Under the pieces are notes generated by a model. It had not been told where the DNA came from and searched no databases. It saw nothing but the letters and a program-made list of their open reading frames with translations. Positions 26,654 to 37,400 of a stretch of DNA of 64,000 bases are shown one piece after another. The stretch is from the NCBI GenBank assembly GCA_044224905.1, contig JBGAJN010000004.1, positions 434,001 to 498,000 on the forward strand, written 5' to 3'. Made by a program: the position numbers and the translations under genes. Position 1 is the stretch's first letter. Each line of letters starts with the position of its first letter. The stretch is from JBGAJN01 sp044224905. Lineage in GTDB: Bacteria > Verrucomicrobiota > Verrucomicrobiia > Limisphaerales > JBGAJN01.

Positions 26654-29488
26654 ATGAACTCTAAATCCGCGTTCAGCTTGGTTCTCTCGATCTTCGTCGC
26701 ATCGCTGCTGCTCGCACCCAACGCCGACGCAGCGGCGAAGAAGAAATCTAAACCGTCCAAGCCCACCGCGCCGTCGCCGTGGGCTGAATGGGTGGAACCG
26801 GATTACCCGTTCTTCTCCTCGATCCTCGACGCTGGAAATGCCGGCGCACTTTCGCCGACGAACAACCTGACCCCACGCGGTGTCATGATGAATCTCGGAC
26901 ACAATCTCTGGGCGTGCTTCGATACGGACCTTCTGCGCATTTCAGCGATCTGGCAGGGAGAGAAAGGCCAACCTCCAGTCACGCCGAACGCGCTCGCACC
27001 GAAGTCGTATCATCTCTCGGGTGGAAAGACGCCCGGCGGACAAAACCCTGCGCCGGAGCCGATCGGCAAACTCTGGCTCGCAAGCGGCATCTATCCCGGC
27101 TGGCAGGTGCTCAAGTCAGCCAGCGACAAACCCGATCTCACCGATCCGCGCGAGCCCGCACCGACCGTGGAGGAAGTGGGACGCGGGCCTTTGCCGGACG
27201 CGATGAATTCACGCCTGCGCGCCGTGCGCATCCGTTCGTACCGTCATCAGGACAAATTGTTCACCCGCCATCAATCGGTGGATTTCACGGTGGGAGGAAC
27301 GTTCGTCACGGCCACGTTTGGAAGCAGCGCCGCGAGCGCCGGCAACAACACGTCGCCGGATCGCCAAGCCAACATGTGCGACGTGGCGGTGGACTTCGAA
27401 GTGCAACCGCACGCGACACCGCTGGCGTGCGTATTGGGCAAAATCGCAGACGCCGTCACCCTCACCAGCATCGTGCAGAAGCAGGGAAACCCCAAAGCAG
27501 TCACTATCGAAACGATGGATGGAGTTCGTTACGTCAAGGTCCAGCCAGCGGACAAACCGGTTTCTTTCACGCTTCATTTCCGCCAGACGAGTGATCAACC
27601 GATCCCCGCCGGTTCACCTTATCGCGCGGACAAGGAAGCGCCGTTCTGGCCACAGGAGGTCACGACCAACGTGAAACTCTCCACCGCGAAGGACGCCTAC
27701 GTCGTGGATCACGTCGAACTTCCCTTCAAGAATCCGTGGCGGCGCAATCTTCGTCCGAGCGACATCCAATTTCTGAAGGACGGCACGGGCGTCGTGGTCA
27801 CGCTTGACGGCGACGTCTGGCTCGCGCGTGGCTTGAACGATGCGAGCGGCAAGGTGCGTTGGAAACGTTTTGCCTCCGGCCTCCACGAGCCGATGTCCTG
27901 CGCGATTCGTGACAACGAGATTTACGTTTTCGATCGCAACGGTATATGGCGTTTGCGGGACACGAACGGTGACGGCGAGGCTGACGTTCACGAACTTTTT
28001 TCGAACGCTTTCGCTCAGACGGCAGACATGCGCGAGTTCCCGAGTCAAGTACGGCTCGCGCCCAGCGGCGAGTTCATCATCGCCAAGGGCGGCCAGCAGG
28101 CGACGACGCTCGGTAAACACAACGGCAGCGTGTTGCGCGTCTCGGCGGACGGACGTCACTCGACGGTGCTCGGCTATGGCTTCCGCCAGCCGAACATCGG
28201 CGTGAACATTCGCACCGGCCTCGTCACGTCGAGCGATCAGGAGGGGCAATACATTCCGAGCACGCCCTTGCACATCGTGCGCGACCAGCAGTTCTATGGC
28301 TACCTCTCGAACGAACTCCAGCCACGCGAGAAATATCCCGCGCCTATCGCCGATCCGCTCACGTGGGTGCCGCACGCGGTGAACGCCTCGGCCATTTCAC
28401 AGGTGTGGCTGTTCGATGCGAAGCTCGGTGCGCTCAATGACTCACTCGTGCACATTGGCTTCAACAAGCCCGAGTTGTTCCGCGTGTTGATGAACAACCG
28501 CACGGCGAAACCGCAAGCAGCCGTGGTGAGCGTTACGCGAGCTTTCGAATTTCCGCCGCTGAACGGTTCGGTGAATCCCGTGGACGGCCAGCTTTACATC
28601 GCAGGCTTTCAAGTCATCGGCTGGGGCAACTCCCTCGATACGCTGGCCGGCCTCGGTCGTGTGCGTTACACCGGCGCGCCGGTCACGCTGCCCCGCGAAA
28701 TCGTGCCGATGGATAAAGGCGTTCTCATGCGCTTCGACGTCGCGCTCGACGCAAAGCAGGCGACCGATCCGGACAGTTATTCGCTCGCGACATGGCATTA
28801 CCAACGCACCTACAAATACGGCTCGCCTCAGCTCAAGGCGGACGGCAAGCCCGGCCTCGACTGGCTCACCGCAAGCAGCGCTTATCTATCGAAAGACGGC
28901 CGCAGCGTCTTCATCGGCGTGCCCGAAATGAAACCGGTGATGCAACTACGCATCGGCTGGTCGCTCGCCACAACGAACGGACTGAAGTTCGAGGAGAACG
29001 GCTACACGACCCCTTACGAACTCGCCACGTTCGACCCAAAGGCCGAAGGCTTCGGCGATATCACCGTGGACCTCACGCCACGCGCAGCCGCGGCCAGAGC
29101 GAGCGGACCGGTGACGGTCGAGGAAGGACGCCGGCTTTACCAATTGCTTGGCTGCGTCGCGTGCCATTCAGCCGACGGTGTAGATGTCGCCAAGGTTGGT
29201 CCCACGTGGACCGGCCTCTTCGGCAAGGAGCGCGAAGTCTTCGCTGACAAAAAGAAAATCTCCACGACTGCAAACGAAGATTATATCCGCGAATCGATTC
29301 TCGATCCCCCGGCGAAGATCGTTTCCGGATTCGAGCGCGGCGAATACGCCATGCCCAGCTACGCCGGCGTAGCGAACGATTCACAAATCGAGGCGCTGAT
29401 TCTTTTCATCAAAAGCCTGAAGGACGTGAAACCTGCGGCCGTAAAGAAATCCGCCGACGGCGCACCGGCCAAGTCCCCCTACGAGTAA
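26654..29488 (+). CDS. Secreted DUF6797-type beta-propeller protein with C-terminal cytochrome c
   Basis: 944 residues from ATG 26654, which starts the signal peptide (FSLVLSIFVASLLLAPNADA). About 40-350 is a DUF6797-like domain (WACFDTDLLRISAIWQG), about 360-680 a propeller resembling haem-binding dehydrogenase-type modules (VVVTLDGDVWLARGL, RLRDTNGDGEADV), and about 820-925 a single-haem cytochrome c domain with C834-V-A-C837-H838 and a distal Met candidate in YAMPSYAG. Such proteins are expected to pass electrons from a periplasmic oxidation, but no substrate is known. Follows a DUF1501 gene. Confidence 0.85.
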   Translation: MNSKSAFSLVLSIFVASLLLAPNADAAAKKKSKPSKPTAPSPWAEWVEPDYPFFSSILDAGNAGALSPTNNLTPRGVMMNLGHNLWACFDTDLLRISAIWQGEKGQPPVTPNALAPKSYHLSGGKTPGGQNPAPEPIGKLWLASGIYPGWQVLKSASDKPDLTDPREPAPTVEEVGRGPLPDAMNSRLRAVRIRSYRHQDKLFTRHQSVDFTVGGTFVTATFGSSAASAGNNTSPDRQANMCDVAVDFEVQPHATPLACVLGKIADAVTLTSIVQKQGNPKAVTIETMDGVRYVKVQPADKPVSFTLHFRQTSDQPIPAGSPYRADKEAPFWPQEVTTNVKLSTAKDAYVVDHVELPFKNPWRRNLRPSDIQFLKDGTGVVVTLDGDVWLARGLNDASGKVRWKRFASGLHEPMSCAIRDNEIYVFDRNGIWRLRDTNGDGEADVHELFSNAFAQTADMREFPSQVRLAPSGEFIIAKGGQQATTLGKHNGSVLRVSADGRHSTVLGYGFRQPNIGVNIRTGLVTSSDQEGQYIPSTPLHIVRDQQFYGYLSNELQPREKYPAPIADPLTWVPHAVNASAISQVWLFDAKLGALNDSLVHIGFNKPELFRVLMNNRTAKPQAAVVSVTRAFEFPPLNGSVNPVDGQLYIAGFQVIGWGNSLDTLAGLGRVRYTGAPVTLPREIVPMDKGVLMRFDVALDAKQATDPDSYSLATWHYQRTYKYGSPQLKADGKPGLDWLTASSAYLSKDGRSVFIGVPEMKPVMQLRIGWSLATTNGLKFEENGYTTPYELATFDPKAEGFGDITVDLTPRAAAARASGPVTVEEGRRLYQLLGCVACHSADGVDVAKVGPTWTGLFGKEREVFADKKKISTTANEDYIRESILDPPAKIVSGFERGEYAMPSYAGVANDSQIEALILFIKSLKDVKPAAVKKSADGAPAKSPYE

Positions 29489-29530
29489 TCGCCGGTTACA
29501 TTTCCAGCCCTGCCAATTGACTGTGAGGAT

Positions 29531-29547
29531 TTGGCAATTTTTGCCAA
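29531..29547. repeat. Short perfect inverted repeat TTGGCAA-N3-TTGCCAA
   Basis: Seven-bp arms around a TTT centre, 43 bp after the upstream stop and about 105 bp before the cytochrome gene at 29652. It could be a repressor operator or a weak hairpin. The surrounding 163-bp gap holds no gene. No promoter can be assigned with confidence. Confidence 0.4.
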
Positions 29548-29651
29548 GCGTCTCCCGTCGCCAATCGTCCACGTATACATCGTCCCGATGCGTGCATCGC
29601 GAGCTGTCGCGAAGGCGAATCATGACGTGAAAAACCCTGTGTGAACGACAT

Positions 29652-32600
29652 ATGAAGTGCTTCGGCTCGCTCCTCCAACAAAAGGCGCTGGTGGCGGTTC
29701 TTTCCTTGGTTCTCATTCCTCTTTCAATTCACGCCGCGAGCAGCAGCGGAAAAAAGAGCGAAGGCAAAATTCAATTCAACCGCGACGTTCGGCCCATCCT
29801 TTCCGACAAGTGCTTTCTCTGTCACGGGCCGGATCCCGGAACGCGCAAGGCCGGCCTCCGCCTCGATCGCGAAGAGGGCTTGTTCGGTGAGCGAAAGGAA
29901 GGCACCCCCGTCATCAAAGGCAAGCCCGACCAAAGCCCGCTCTATACGCGGCTCATCACGAAGGACGAGGATGATCTGATGCCGCCGAAGAAGTCGCACA
30001 AGTTCCTCAAGCCGGAGGAAATTGAGCTGCTGAAAAAGTGGATTGAACAGGGCGCGCCGTGGCAGGCGCATTGGTCGTTCATTGCGCCGGAAAGACCAGC
30101 GGTGCCGGAAGTCAAAAGTTCAAAGTTCAAAGTTCAAAACCCGATCGACAACTTCATCTTCACCAAACTCGCGCAGCACGGTCTCTCGCCTGCACCAGAA
30201 GCCGACAAGCGTGCGCTGATCCGCCGCGTAACACTCGATCTCACCGGGCTACCGCCGGCACCGGATGAGGTGGAAGCGTTCGTGAAGGACAAGTCGCGCG
30301 ATGCTTACGAGAAGGTCGTGGACCTTCTGCTCAGTTCGAAGCGCTACGGCGAGCATCGCGCGCGTTACTGGCTCGACGCGGCGCGTTACGCCGACACGCA
30401 CGGGCTGCACTTCGACAACTACCGCGAGATGTGGCCTTACCGCGACTGGGTCATCAACGCCTTCAATCGCAACCTGCCGTTCAGTCAGTTCACCATCGAG
30501 CAACTCGCGGGCGATCTGCTGCCGAACGCGACACAGGAGCAACTCGTCGCCACAGGCTTCCACCGTTGCAACATGACCACGGCCGAGGGCGGCACGATTG
30601 AGGCGGAGAACCTCGCCAACTACGCGCGCGACCGCGTGGAGACGACGTCGTGGGTCTGGCTCGGATTGATGGCGAACTGCGCGGTCTGCCACGAGAACAA
30701 GTTCGATCCGATTTCGATGAAGGATTTTTACTCGATGAGCGCGTTCTTCCGGAACACGACACAGAACCACAGCGACGGCAACATCGCCGACACACCGCCG
30801 GTCATCGTGGTGCCGCCGGACAACGAGCGGGAGAAATGGTTTGCGCTGAAGGATGAGAACGCGGCGTTGAAGGCGAAGATGGACGCGCGCCGCAAAGCAG
30901 CGGAACCGGAGTTTAAGAAATGGTCCGCATCGCCGGCCGCGCGTGAACTAAACGGGCCGGTCGCCGCGGAGAACGAGTTGTTCGCCGCTGATTTGGGCGA
31001 AGGCAAAGGCACGAGCGTCATGGCGATGGTCGCGGGCAAGTGCGTCCCGCTCGCGGCGACAAATCAGTTCTCGTGGGCGAAAGGGCCAAACGAAGACAAG
31101 GCGTTGAAGTTCGGTGAGAAGAGTTTCCTCGCCGTGCCAGGCGCGGGCGACCTTGACGCGACGAAGCCGTTCAGCGTCGGCGGCTGGGTGCTCGTGCCGG
31201 GCAAAGAAGGCAATTTCACCATCGCGAGCACACGCGATCCGAAGACCGGCGCTGGCTGGTCGTTCGAGGTGAACAACCGCGTGCCGCTCTTCCGCCTCAA
31301 CGGCTCGGAAAAGGGCGACCGCGTGGACTTGCGCACGCCGAGCGCGATCCGGTTGCCGGGCGGCAAGTGGACGCATCTGCTCGTCACCTACGACGGCAGC
31401 CGCAATCGCAGCGGTCTCACGCTATGGGTTAATGGCAAGCCGAATTACCCGAGCCAATCCGATGCGACGACGCTCAAGAGCAACATCCGCAGCAGCGGCC
31501 CACTGAATCTTGGTGGTGATGGCAAACGGACGTTTGCCGGCGGTGCGCTCGCCGACTTCCACATCTTCAATCGCGAACTCACGGCGAGCGAAGTGGAGAT
31601 TGCCCAGAAGTGGAACGCGCTCGCCGCCGCGCTGGCAAAGCCCGACGGCAAGCTTGGCGCAGGGCAATTGGAGGAATTGCGGAAGCTTTACCTCGCGCGT
31701 TTCGACGGGCCGTCGCAAAAGCTCGTGCAGCAACTGGTGAAAGTGGAGGCGCAGCAGCGCGACATCCGCAGCCGCAGCGCCGTGACACACGTGCAGAACG
31801 AGCGGATGGATTCCAAGCCGATGGCCCACGTTCTCAAGCGCGGCCAATACGACAAGCCCGAAGAGCAAGTCACGCCGGCGGTGTTCGCGTCGCTGAACCC
31901 GATGCCGAAGAGCGCGCCGCCCAATCGTCTTGGCCTCGCGCAGTGGCTCGTGGCGGCCGACAACCCGCTCGTCGCGCGCGTCACAGTGAATCGCTACTGG
32001 GCGGAATTGTTCGGCGTCGGCATCGTGAAGACGGCGGAGGATTTCGGCATCATGGGCGAGCCGCCGTCGAATCAGGAGTTGCTCGACTGGCTCGCGGTCG
32101 AGTTCCGCGAATCGGGCTGGGACATCAAGCACATGTTCCGCCTCATGGTGACGTCGGCCGCGTATCGGCAGGCGGCAGTCACCACAAAGGAAAAGCTGGA
32201 GAAGGATCCAGCGAATCGCCTGCTCTCACGCGGGCCGCGCTTCCGCATGGATGCTGAGATGGTACGCGACACCGCACTCGCCGCGAGCGGATTGCTCTCC
32301 GGGAAAATCGGCGGGCCCAGCGTAAAACCGTATCAACCCGATGGCGTGTGGGAAGCCATTGCAATGAACGTGAGCAACACGCGCGAATACAAGCGCGACT
32401 CCGGCGAGAGCTTGTATCGCCGCAGCCTCTACACGTTCTGGAAACGCCAAGCACCGCCTGCCTTGATGGACATCTTCAACGCGCCGAGCCGCGAAGTCTG
32501 CACGGTGCGGCGCGAACGGACGGACACGCCGTTGCAGGCGCTCGCCACACTGAATGACCCGCAGTTCGTCGAGGCCGCGCGTGTGCTCGCCGAGCGCGCG

Positions 32601-32867
32601 CTAAAGGCCAGCGCGAAGACGGATGGGACGCTTGAGTTCATGACGCAGCGGTTGCTCGCGCGTTCGTTCCGCTCGGAGGAAGCAAAGGTCGCAAAGTCTT
32701 CGCTCGCCGATCTAGAAAAGTTTTACGACGCGCATCCCGACGACGCGAAGGCGCTGCTTGCCGTGGGTGAAACCAAGTCGGATGCAACGTTGCCCGCGCC
32801 CCAGGTCGCCGCTTGGACGATGCTCGCGAACCAATTGATGAACCTCGACGAGGTGTTGAACAAGTAA
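29652..32867 (+). CDS. PSCyt1-DUF1549-LamG-DUF1553 secreted cytochrome
   Basis: 1071 residues. Signal peptide (LVLIPLSIHA), then PSCyt1 cytochrome (about 38-140) with haem motif C54-F-L-C57-H58, DUF1549 (about 160-370) with a second CxxCH at C343-A-V-C346-H347 inside CHENKFDP, an inserted LamG jelly roll (about 440-640; VGGWVLVPG, WTHLLVTYDG), and C-terminal DUF1553 (about 700-1050; NRYWAELFGVGIV, GPRFRMDAEMVRD). The pairing with the DUF1501 gene 15 bp downstream is the standard PVC arrangement. Role unproven, probably periplasmic redox linked to polysaccharide use. The linker between PSCyt1 and DUF1549 is encoded by a 7-bp tandem repeat. Confidence 0.92.
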   Translation: MKCFGSLLQQKALVAVLSLVLIPLSIHAASSSGKKSEGKIQFNRDVRPILSDKCFLCHGPDPGTRKAGLRLDREEGLFGERKEGTPVIKGKPDQSPLYTRLITKDEDDLMPPKKSHKFLKPEEIELLKKWIEQGAPWQAHWSFIAPERPAVPEVKSSKFKVQNPIDNFIFTKLAQHGLSPAPEADKRALIRRVTLDLTGLPPAPDEVEAFVKDKSRDAYEKVVDLLLSSKRYGEHRARYWLDAARYADTHGLHFDNYREMWPYRDWVINAFNRNLPFSQFTIEQLAGDLLPNATQEQLVATGFHRCNMTTAEGGTIEAENLANYARDRVETTSWVWLGLMANCAVCHENKFDPISMKDFYSMSAFFRNTTQNHSDGNIADTPPVIVVPPDNEREKWFALKDENAALKAKMDARRKAAEPEFKKWSASPAARELNGPVAAENELFAADLGEGKGTSVMAMVAGKCVPLAATNQFSWAKGPNEDKALKFGEKSFLAVPGAGDLDATKPFSVGGWVLVPGKEGNFTIASTRDPKTGAGWSFEVNNRVPLFRLNGSEKGDRVDLRTPSAIRLPGGKWTHLLVTYDGSRNRSGLTLWVNGKPNYPSQSDATTLKSNIRSSGPLNLGGDGKRTFAGGALADFHIFNRELTASEVEIAQKWNALAAALAKPDGKLGAGQLEELRKLYLARFDGPSQKLVQQLVKVEAQQRDIRSRSAVTHVQNERMDSKPMAHVLKRGQYDKPEEQVTPAVFASLNPMPKSAPPNRLGLAQWLVAADNPLVARVTVNRYWAELFGVGIVKTAEDFGIMGEPPSNQELLDWLAVEFRESGWDIKHMFRLMVTSAAYRQAAVTTKEKLEKDPANRLLSRGPRFRMDAEMVRDTALAASGLLSGKIGGPSVKPYQPDGVWEAIAMNVSNTREYKRDSGESLYRRSLYTFWKRQAPPALMDIFNAPSREVCTVRRERTDTPLQALATLNDPQFVEAARVLAERALKASAKTDGTLEFMTQRLLARSFRSEEAKVAKSSLADLEKFYDAHPDDAKALLAVGETKSDATLPAPQVAAWTMLANQLMNLDEVLNK
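30115..30138 (+). repeat. In-frame 7-bp tandem repeat AAAGTTC x3
   Basis: Three perfect AAAGTTC units plus three further bases lie inside the 29652 gene, at the boundary between the PSCyt1 and DUF1549 domains, encoding SSKFKVQN. Since 7 is not a multiple of 3, gain or loss of single units would shift the frame; three units restore it. Codon usage here is AT-rich against its GC-rich surroundings. Confidence 0.75.
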
Positions 32868-32882
32868 GCCGGAGGAAATGCT

Positions 32883-34355
32883 ATGAGCCTGTTTGAAGAT
32901 TACGTCCGCTACGAAACCCGCCGCCAATTTTTCCGCCGCGGCGGAAACGTCCTCGGTGCCGCCGCGCTCGCGTCGCTCGGCGGCGGAGCATTCGGCGCGA
33001 ATGCCGGGCCGTTGCCGCAACTCACGCGCGTCGGCGGCTTGCCGGGGTTGCCGCACTTCGCGCCCAAAGCGAAGAACGTGATTTACCTCCACATGGTCGG
33101 CGGGCCGCCGCAGATGGACATGTTCGATTACAAGCCCGAGATGGATAAGTGGTATGACAAAGATTTGCCCGACTCCATCCGGCAGGGCCAGCGGCTCACG
33201 ACGATGACCTCGGGCCAGGCGCGGTTTCCCATCGCGCCGTCGAAATACAAGTTTACGCAGCACGGCAAGTGCGGCATGTGGGTGACGGAGCTCCTGCCGA
33301 ACATGGCGAAGTGCGTCGACGACATGTGCTTCATCCGCACGATGCACACCGACGCGATCAACCACGAGCCGGCCATTTGCTTTCTCCAGACCGGCAACCA
33401 AAACACCGGCCGCCCGTGCCTCGGCTCGTGGGTCAGTTACGGACTCGGCTCGCTCAACCAAAGCCTGCCGACATTCGTGGTGCTCGTCGCGCGCTCGACG
33501 AACACCGAGCAGGTGCAGGCGATTTCAGCGCGGCTATGGTCGTCGGGTTATCTGTCCGGCGAACACGCGGGTTGCGCGTTCCGCAGTTCGGGCGACCCGA
33601 TTCTGTTCATCAACAACCCGCCCGGCGTGACGACCGATGTGCGCCGCAAGACGCTCAATGGCCTGAATGCGTTGAACGAAATGAACTACAAGCTCGTGGG
33701 TGATCCCGAAACGCACACGCGCATCCAGCAATACGAACTCGCCTTCCGCATGCAGGCCAGCGTGCCAGGTCTGACGAACATCGGCGACGAACCCGACTCG
33801 ACCTACGAACTCTACGGCGACTCCGCGAAGAAGCCGGGGACGTTTGGCTACACGGCGCTGCTCGCCCGGCGGATGGTCGAGCGCGGCGTGCGCTTCGTGC
33901 AGATTTATCACAACAATTGGGACACACACTCGAACGTCGGAGGCCGCTTGCCAGACCAGTGTCGCGACATCGACCGACCAATCTACGGCCTCATCAACGA
34001 CCTCAAGAACCGTGGCCTGCTCGACTCGACGCTCATCATCTGGGGCGGTGAATTCGGTCGCACGATCTACTCGCAAGGCGGCTTGAGCCACGAGAACTAC
34101 GGGCGCGATCATCACCCACGTTGCTTCACGATGTGGATGGCCGGAGGTGGTTCCAAGGCCGGCACGATCTTCGGCGAGACCGACGACTTCAGTTACAACA
34201 TCGTCAGCGATCCGGTGAACGTGCACGACTTCCACGCCACTGTGCTGCATCTCCTTGGCATCAATCACGAGAAGTTCACGGTGAAGATTTCCGGCCTCGA
34301 CGCGAAACTCACGGGCGTCGAGGGCCCGAAGATTGTTAAGCAATTGATCGCGTGA
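32883..34355 (+). CDS. DUF1501 protein with twin-arginine signal, copy 2
   Basis: 490 residues. Leader: YETRRQFFRRGGNVLGAAAL, a Tat-type RR motif with a longer than usual N-terminus. DUF1501 motifs match copy 1: YHNNWDTHSNVGG near 340, WGGEFGRTIYSQGG near 388, GRDHHPRCFTMW near 410, then GETDDFSYNIVSDPV. It starts 15 bp after the PSCyt gene with a good SD (GGAGG at 32871-32875), so they are one transcript. Alkaline-phosphatase-fold membership is from family knowledge; the reaction is unknown. Confidence 0.92.
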   Translation: MSLFEDYVRYETRRQFFRRGGNVLGAAALASLGGGAFGANAGPLPQLTRVGGLPGLPHFAPKAKNVIYLHMVGGPPQMDMFDYKPEMDKWYDKDLPDSIRQGQRLTTMTSGQARFPIAPSKYKFTQHGKCGMWVTELLPNMAKCVDDMCFIRTMHTDAINHEPAICFLQTGNQNTGRPCLGSWVSYGLGSLNQSLPTFVVLVARSTNTEQVQAISARLWSSGYLSGEHAGCAFRSSGDPILFINNPPGVTTDVRRKTLNGLNALNEMNYKLVGDPETHTRIQQYELAFRMQASVPGLTNIGDEPDSTYELYGDSAKKPGTFGYTALLARRMVERGVRFVQIYHNNWDTHSNVGGRLPDQCRDIDRPIYGLINDLKNRGLLDSTLIIWGGEFGRTIYSQGGLSHENYGRDHHPRCFTMWMAGGGSKAGTIFGETDDFSYNIVSDPVNVHDFHATVLHLLGINHEKFTVKISGLDAKLTGVEGPKIVKQLIA

Positions 34356-34487
34356 CGAAGCGCTCTTACGGCGATGGAGAATAATACATCGCGTTTGAGA
34401 GCCACAGGCATGGCCAAACCCGTTGGGCGCTGCCATTGAAGTAGTGTGTTTACTGACTGCAATTCCAGCGTAGCTTGCTTCTAACCG

Positions 34488-37400
34488 ATGAAACCTTCAG
34501 TTCGATTCCTGTTCGTTGGTGCTTTCGCGCTCGCCGCTACAGCGGTGGCCCGCGCCGAGGTGAAGTTCAACCGCGACATTCGGCCGATCATGTCGGACAC
34601 CTGTTTCCATTGCCACGGTCCGGACGCCAAGTCGCGCAAGGGAAACCTCCGCTTCGATATCCGCGCCGAGGCGCTCAAAGCCGGAAAGTCAGGCGCGATC
34701 GCCATTGTTCCCGGCAAACCGGAAGAGAGCGAAGCGATCAAGCGGCTGTTCACCAAGGACGAAGACGATTTGATGCCGCCGCCGGAAGCGCACAAAACTC
34801 TCACCAGCGCACAGAAAGAGACGTTCCGCAAATGGGTCGCCGAGGGAGCCAAATACGAAGACCATTGGGCTTACACGCAACTCGTCCGACCAGCCGTGCC
34901 GACGATTTCCGACCCGCACTTCAAAACACCCACTCCCATTGATGCTTTCATTGCGGAAAAACTCATCGAGAAGAAAATTACTCCATCGAAGGAAGCGGAC
35001 AAACGCACCCTGCTCCGCCGGCTTTCCCTCGATCTCACCGGGCTTCCGCCCACGCCGGAGGAAGTGAACACGTTCCTCGCCGACAAAAGCGCCAAGGCCT
35101 ACGAGAAACAGGTGGACCGACTGCTCGCGTCGCCGCGTTACGGCGAGCGCATGGCGGTGTGGTGGCTGGATGTCGCCCGCTTCAGCGACACCGTCGGATT
35201 TCACGGCGATCAGAATCAACGCATCTTTCCGTATCGCGACTACGTGATCAACGCGTTCAACGCGAACAAACACTTCGACCAGTTCACGATCGAGCAACTG
35301 GCGGGAGATCTTTTGCCCAACCCGACCAAGGAACAAATCGTTGCCACCGGTTTCAATCGCTTGAACATGATGACGCGCGAAGGCGGCGCGCAGCCCAAGG
35401 AGTATCTCGCCAAATATAACGCCGAGCGCATCCGAACTGTCGGCGGCGCGTGGCTGGGAGCGACCCTCGGCTGTTGCGAGTGCCACGATCACAAGTTCGA
35501 TCCGTTTACCCAGCGCGACTTCTATTCGATGCAATCGGTCTTCGCCGACCTGAAGCAGTGGGGCGTTTACGCCGACTACGGCTACACGCGCAACGCCGAG
35601 CTCGCCGGCTGGAGCAACGAACACCCCTTCCCTCCTGAGACGCTTGTGGACAGTCCCTATCTCCAGCACCGCGAAACCAAACTCCGCGCCGAACTGACGG
35701 CGATCGCCCAAGCGTCCGCGAAGAAACTGAGCAGCGACGCGAATGCAAAGACGACGTTCGCTGCCTGGCGCAACGAGAGCATCAAATTCTTCGAAGCCAA
35801 TCCGAGCGGATGGACCACGCCAACTCCTTCGGTCACCACCGCCGCACCGACACCGATGGACAAAAAAGGGAACGTCTCGAAGAAAGCGTCCAAAAAAGCC
35901 CCGACCAAAGGCGACGCGAAAGCCGCGCCAGCAAAAGTCGAAGCGCCGAAGTTCAACATTGAATCCGACGGCCGCGTGACGTTTCTCGAAAAGGCGGCCG
36001 ACAATTCAACGTTCACGTTGCAGCCGTCGCCCGGCTGGCTGAGCGCCATTCGCGTGGAACTGCTTCCCGACGAGAAACGCGGAAATTCGATCCTGCGCAC
36101 CAGTGCGAGCAACAGCACGACGCTCAAAGTTTCCGCCGCACTTCGGAAAACGGGCGCGAAGAAAGAGGCGAGCATCGCGTTTCGTTACGCCGATGCCAAC
36201 TTGAAGGAGCCGCGCTACAAAGACGGCGAAGAAGTCATCGGCATTAAGGACGGCTGGAAAACCTCGGCAAAGAATTCTACGAAGGCTCACACGTCCGTGT
36301 GGTTGCTGGAGACGCCCGTGACCGTGGCCGCGGGCGACGTGATCACGGTGAAGCTGGAGAATAATAACGCCGCGAGCGTGCGAGTTTCGGTTTCGCCCTT
36401 CGCACCCCAGCGCCCGCTCGCGGCCGACGCGCTCGCGAGCTTGCGCGATGCGTTGAAGAAAGATTCCAAGGCGACACGGGCAATGGTTGAAGAAGCATAT
36501 CTGGCCGGCACCGGTTGGGACAAAGAAGCCCTCGGCCGCTACCAGAAGACGTTCGCAAAGGTTCTCGAATGCCGCGGAGGCAAAGCGTGGACGATGGTTT
36601 CGCAATCCATCGAACCGCAGACGATCCGGGTTCTCGCACGCGGCAACTGGATGGATGAAACCGGCGAGGTGCGCCTTCCCGCATCGCCAGCGTTTCTGCC
36701 GGGCGGCATCAAGAGCACGCCGGAGAAGCGACTCACCCGCCTCGATTTCGCCAAGTGGCTTTGTTCCAAGGAGAATCCGCTCACCGGGCGCGCGGTGATG
36801 AACCGTTTGTGGAAACAGTTCTACGGCGTGGGCATCTCATCCGTCGTGGACGATCTTGGCGCGCAAGGCGAACCGCCGTCGCACCCGGAATTGCTCGACT
36901 GGCTCGCCGCGGAATTTCGCGACAGCGGCTGGGACGTGAAACACATGATCAAGCTCCTGGTGATGACCGACACGTATCGGCGCGATTCGAGCCAGCGTCC
37001 GGAGCTGAAAGAACTCGATCCCGCCAATCGCCTGCTCGCGGCGCAGAATCCGCGCCGGCTCGACGCGGAATTCGTGCGCGACAATGCACTATTCATCGCG
37101 GGCCTGCTGAATCTCAATGACATCGGCGGACCGAGTGCGAAGCCTTATCAACCGGCCGGTTACTACGCGAACCTGCAATTCCCGAACCGCGACTATGTGG
37201 CCGACACGGATGATCGTCAGTGGCGTCGTGGGCTCTACATGCACTGGCAGCGGACGTTCCTCCATCCGATGCTCGCGAATTTCGACGCGCCGAATCGCGA
37301 CGAGTGCACCGCGAATCGCACCACGTCCAACACGCCCCAGCAGGCGCTCACGTTGCTCAACGATCCGAGTTTCGTGGAGGCCGCGCGCGTGTTCGCGGAA

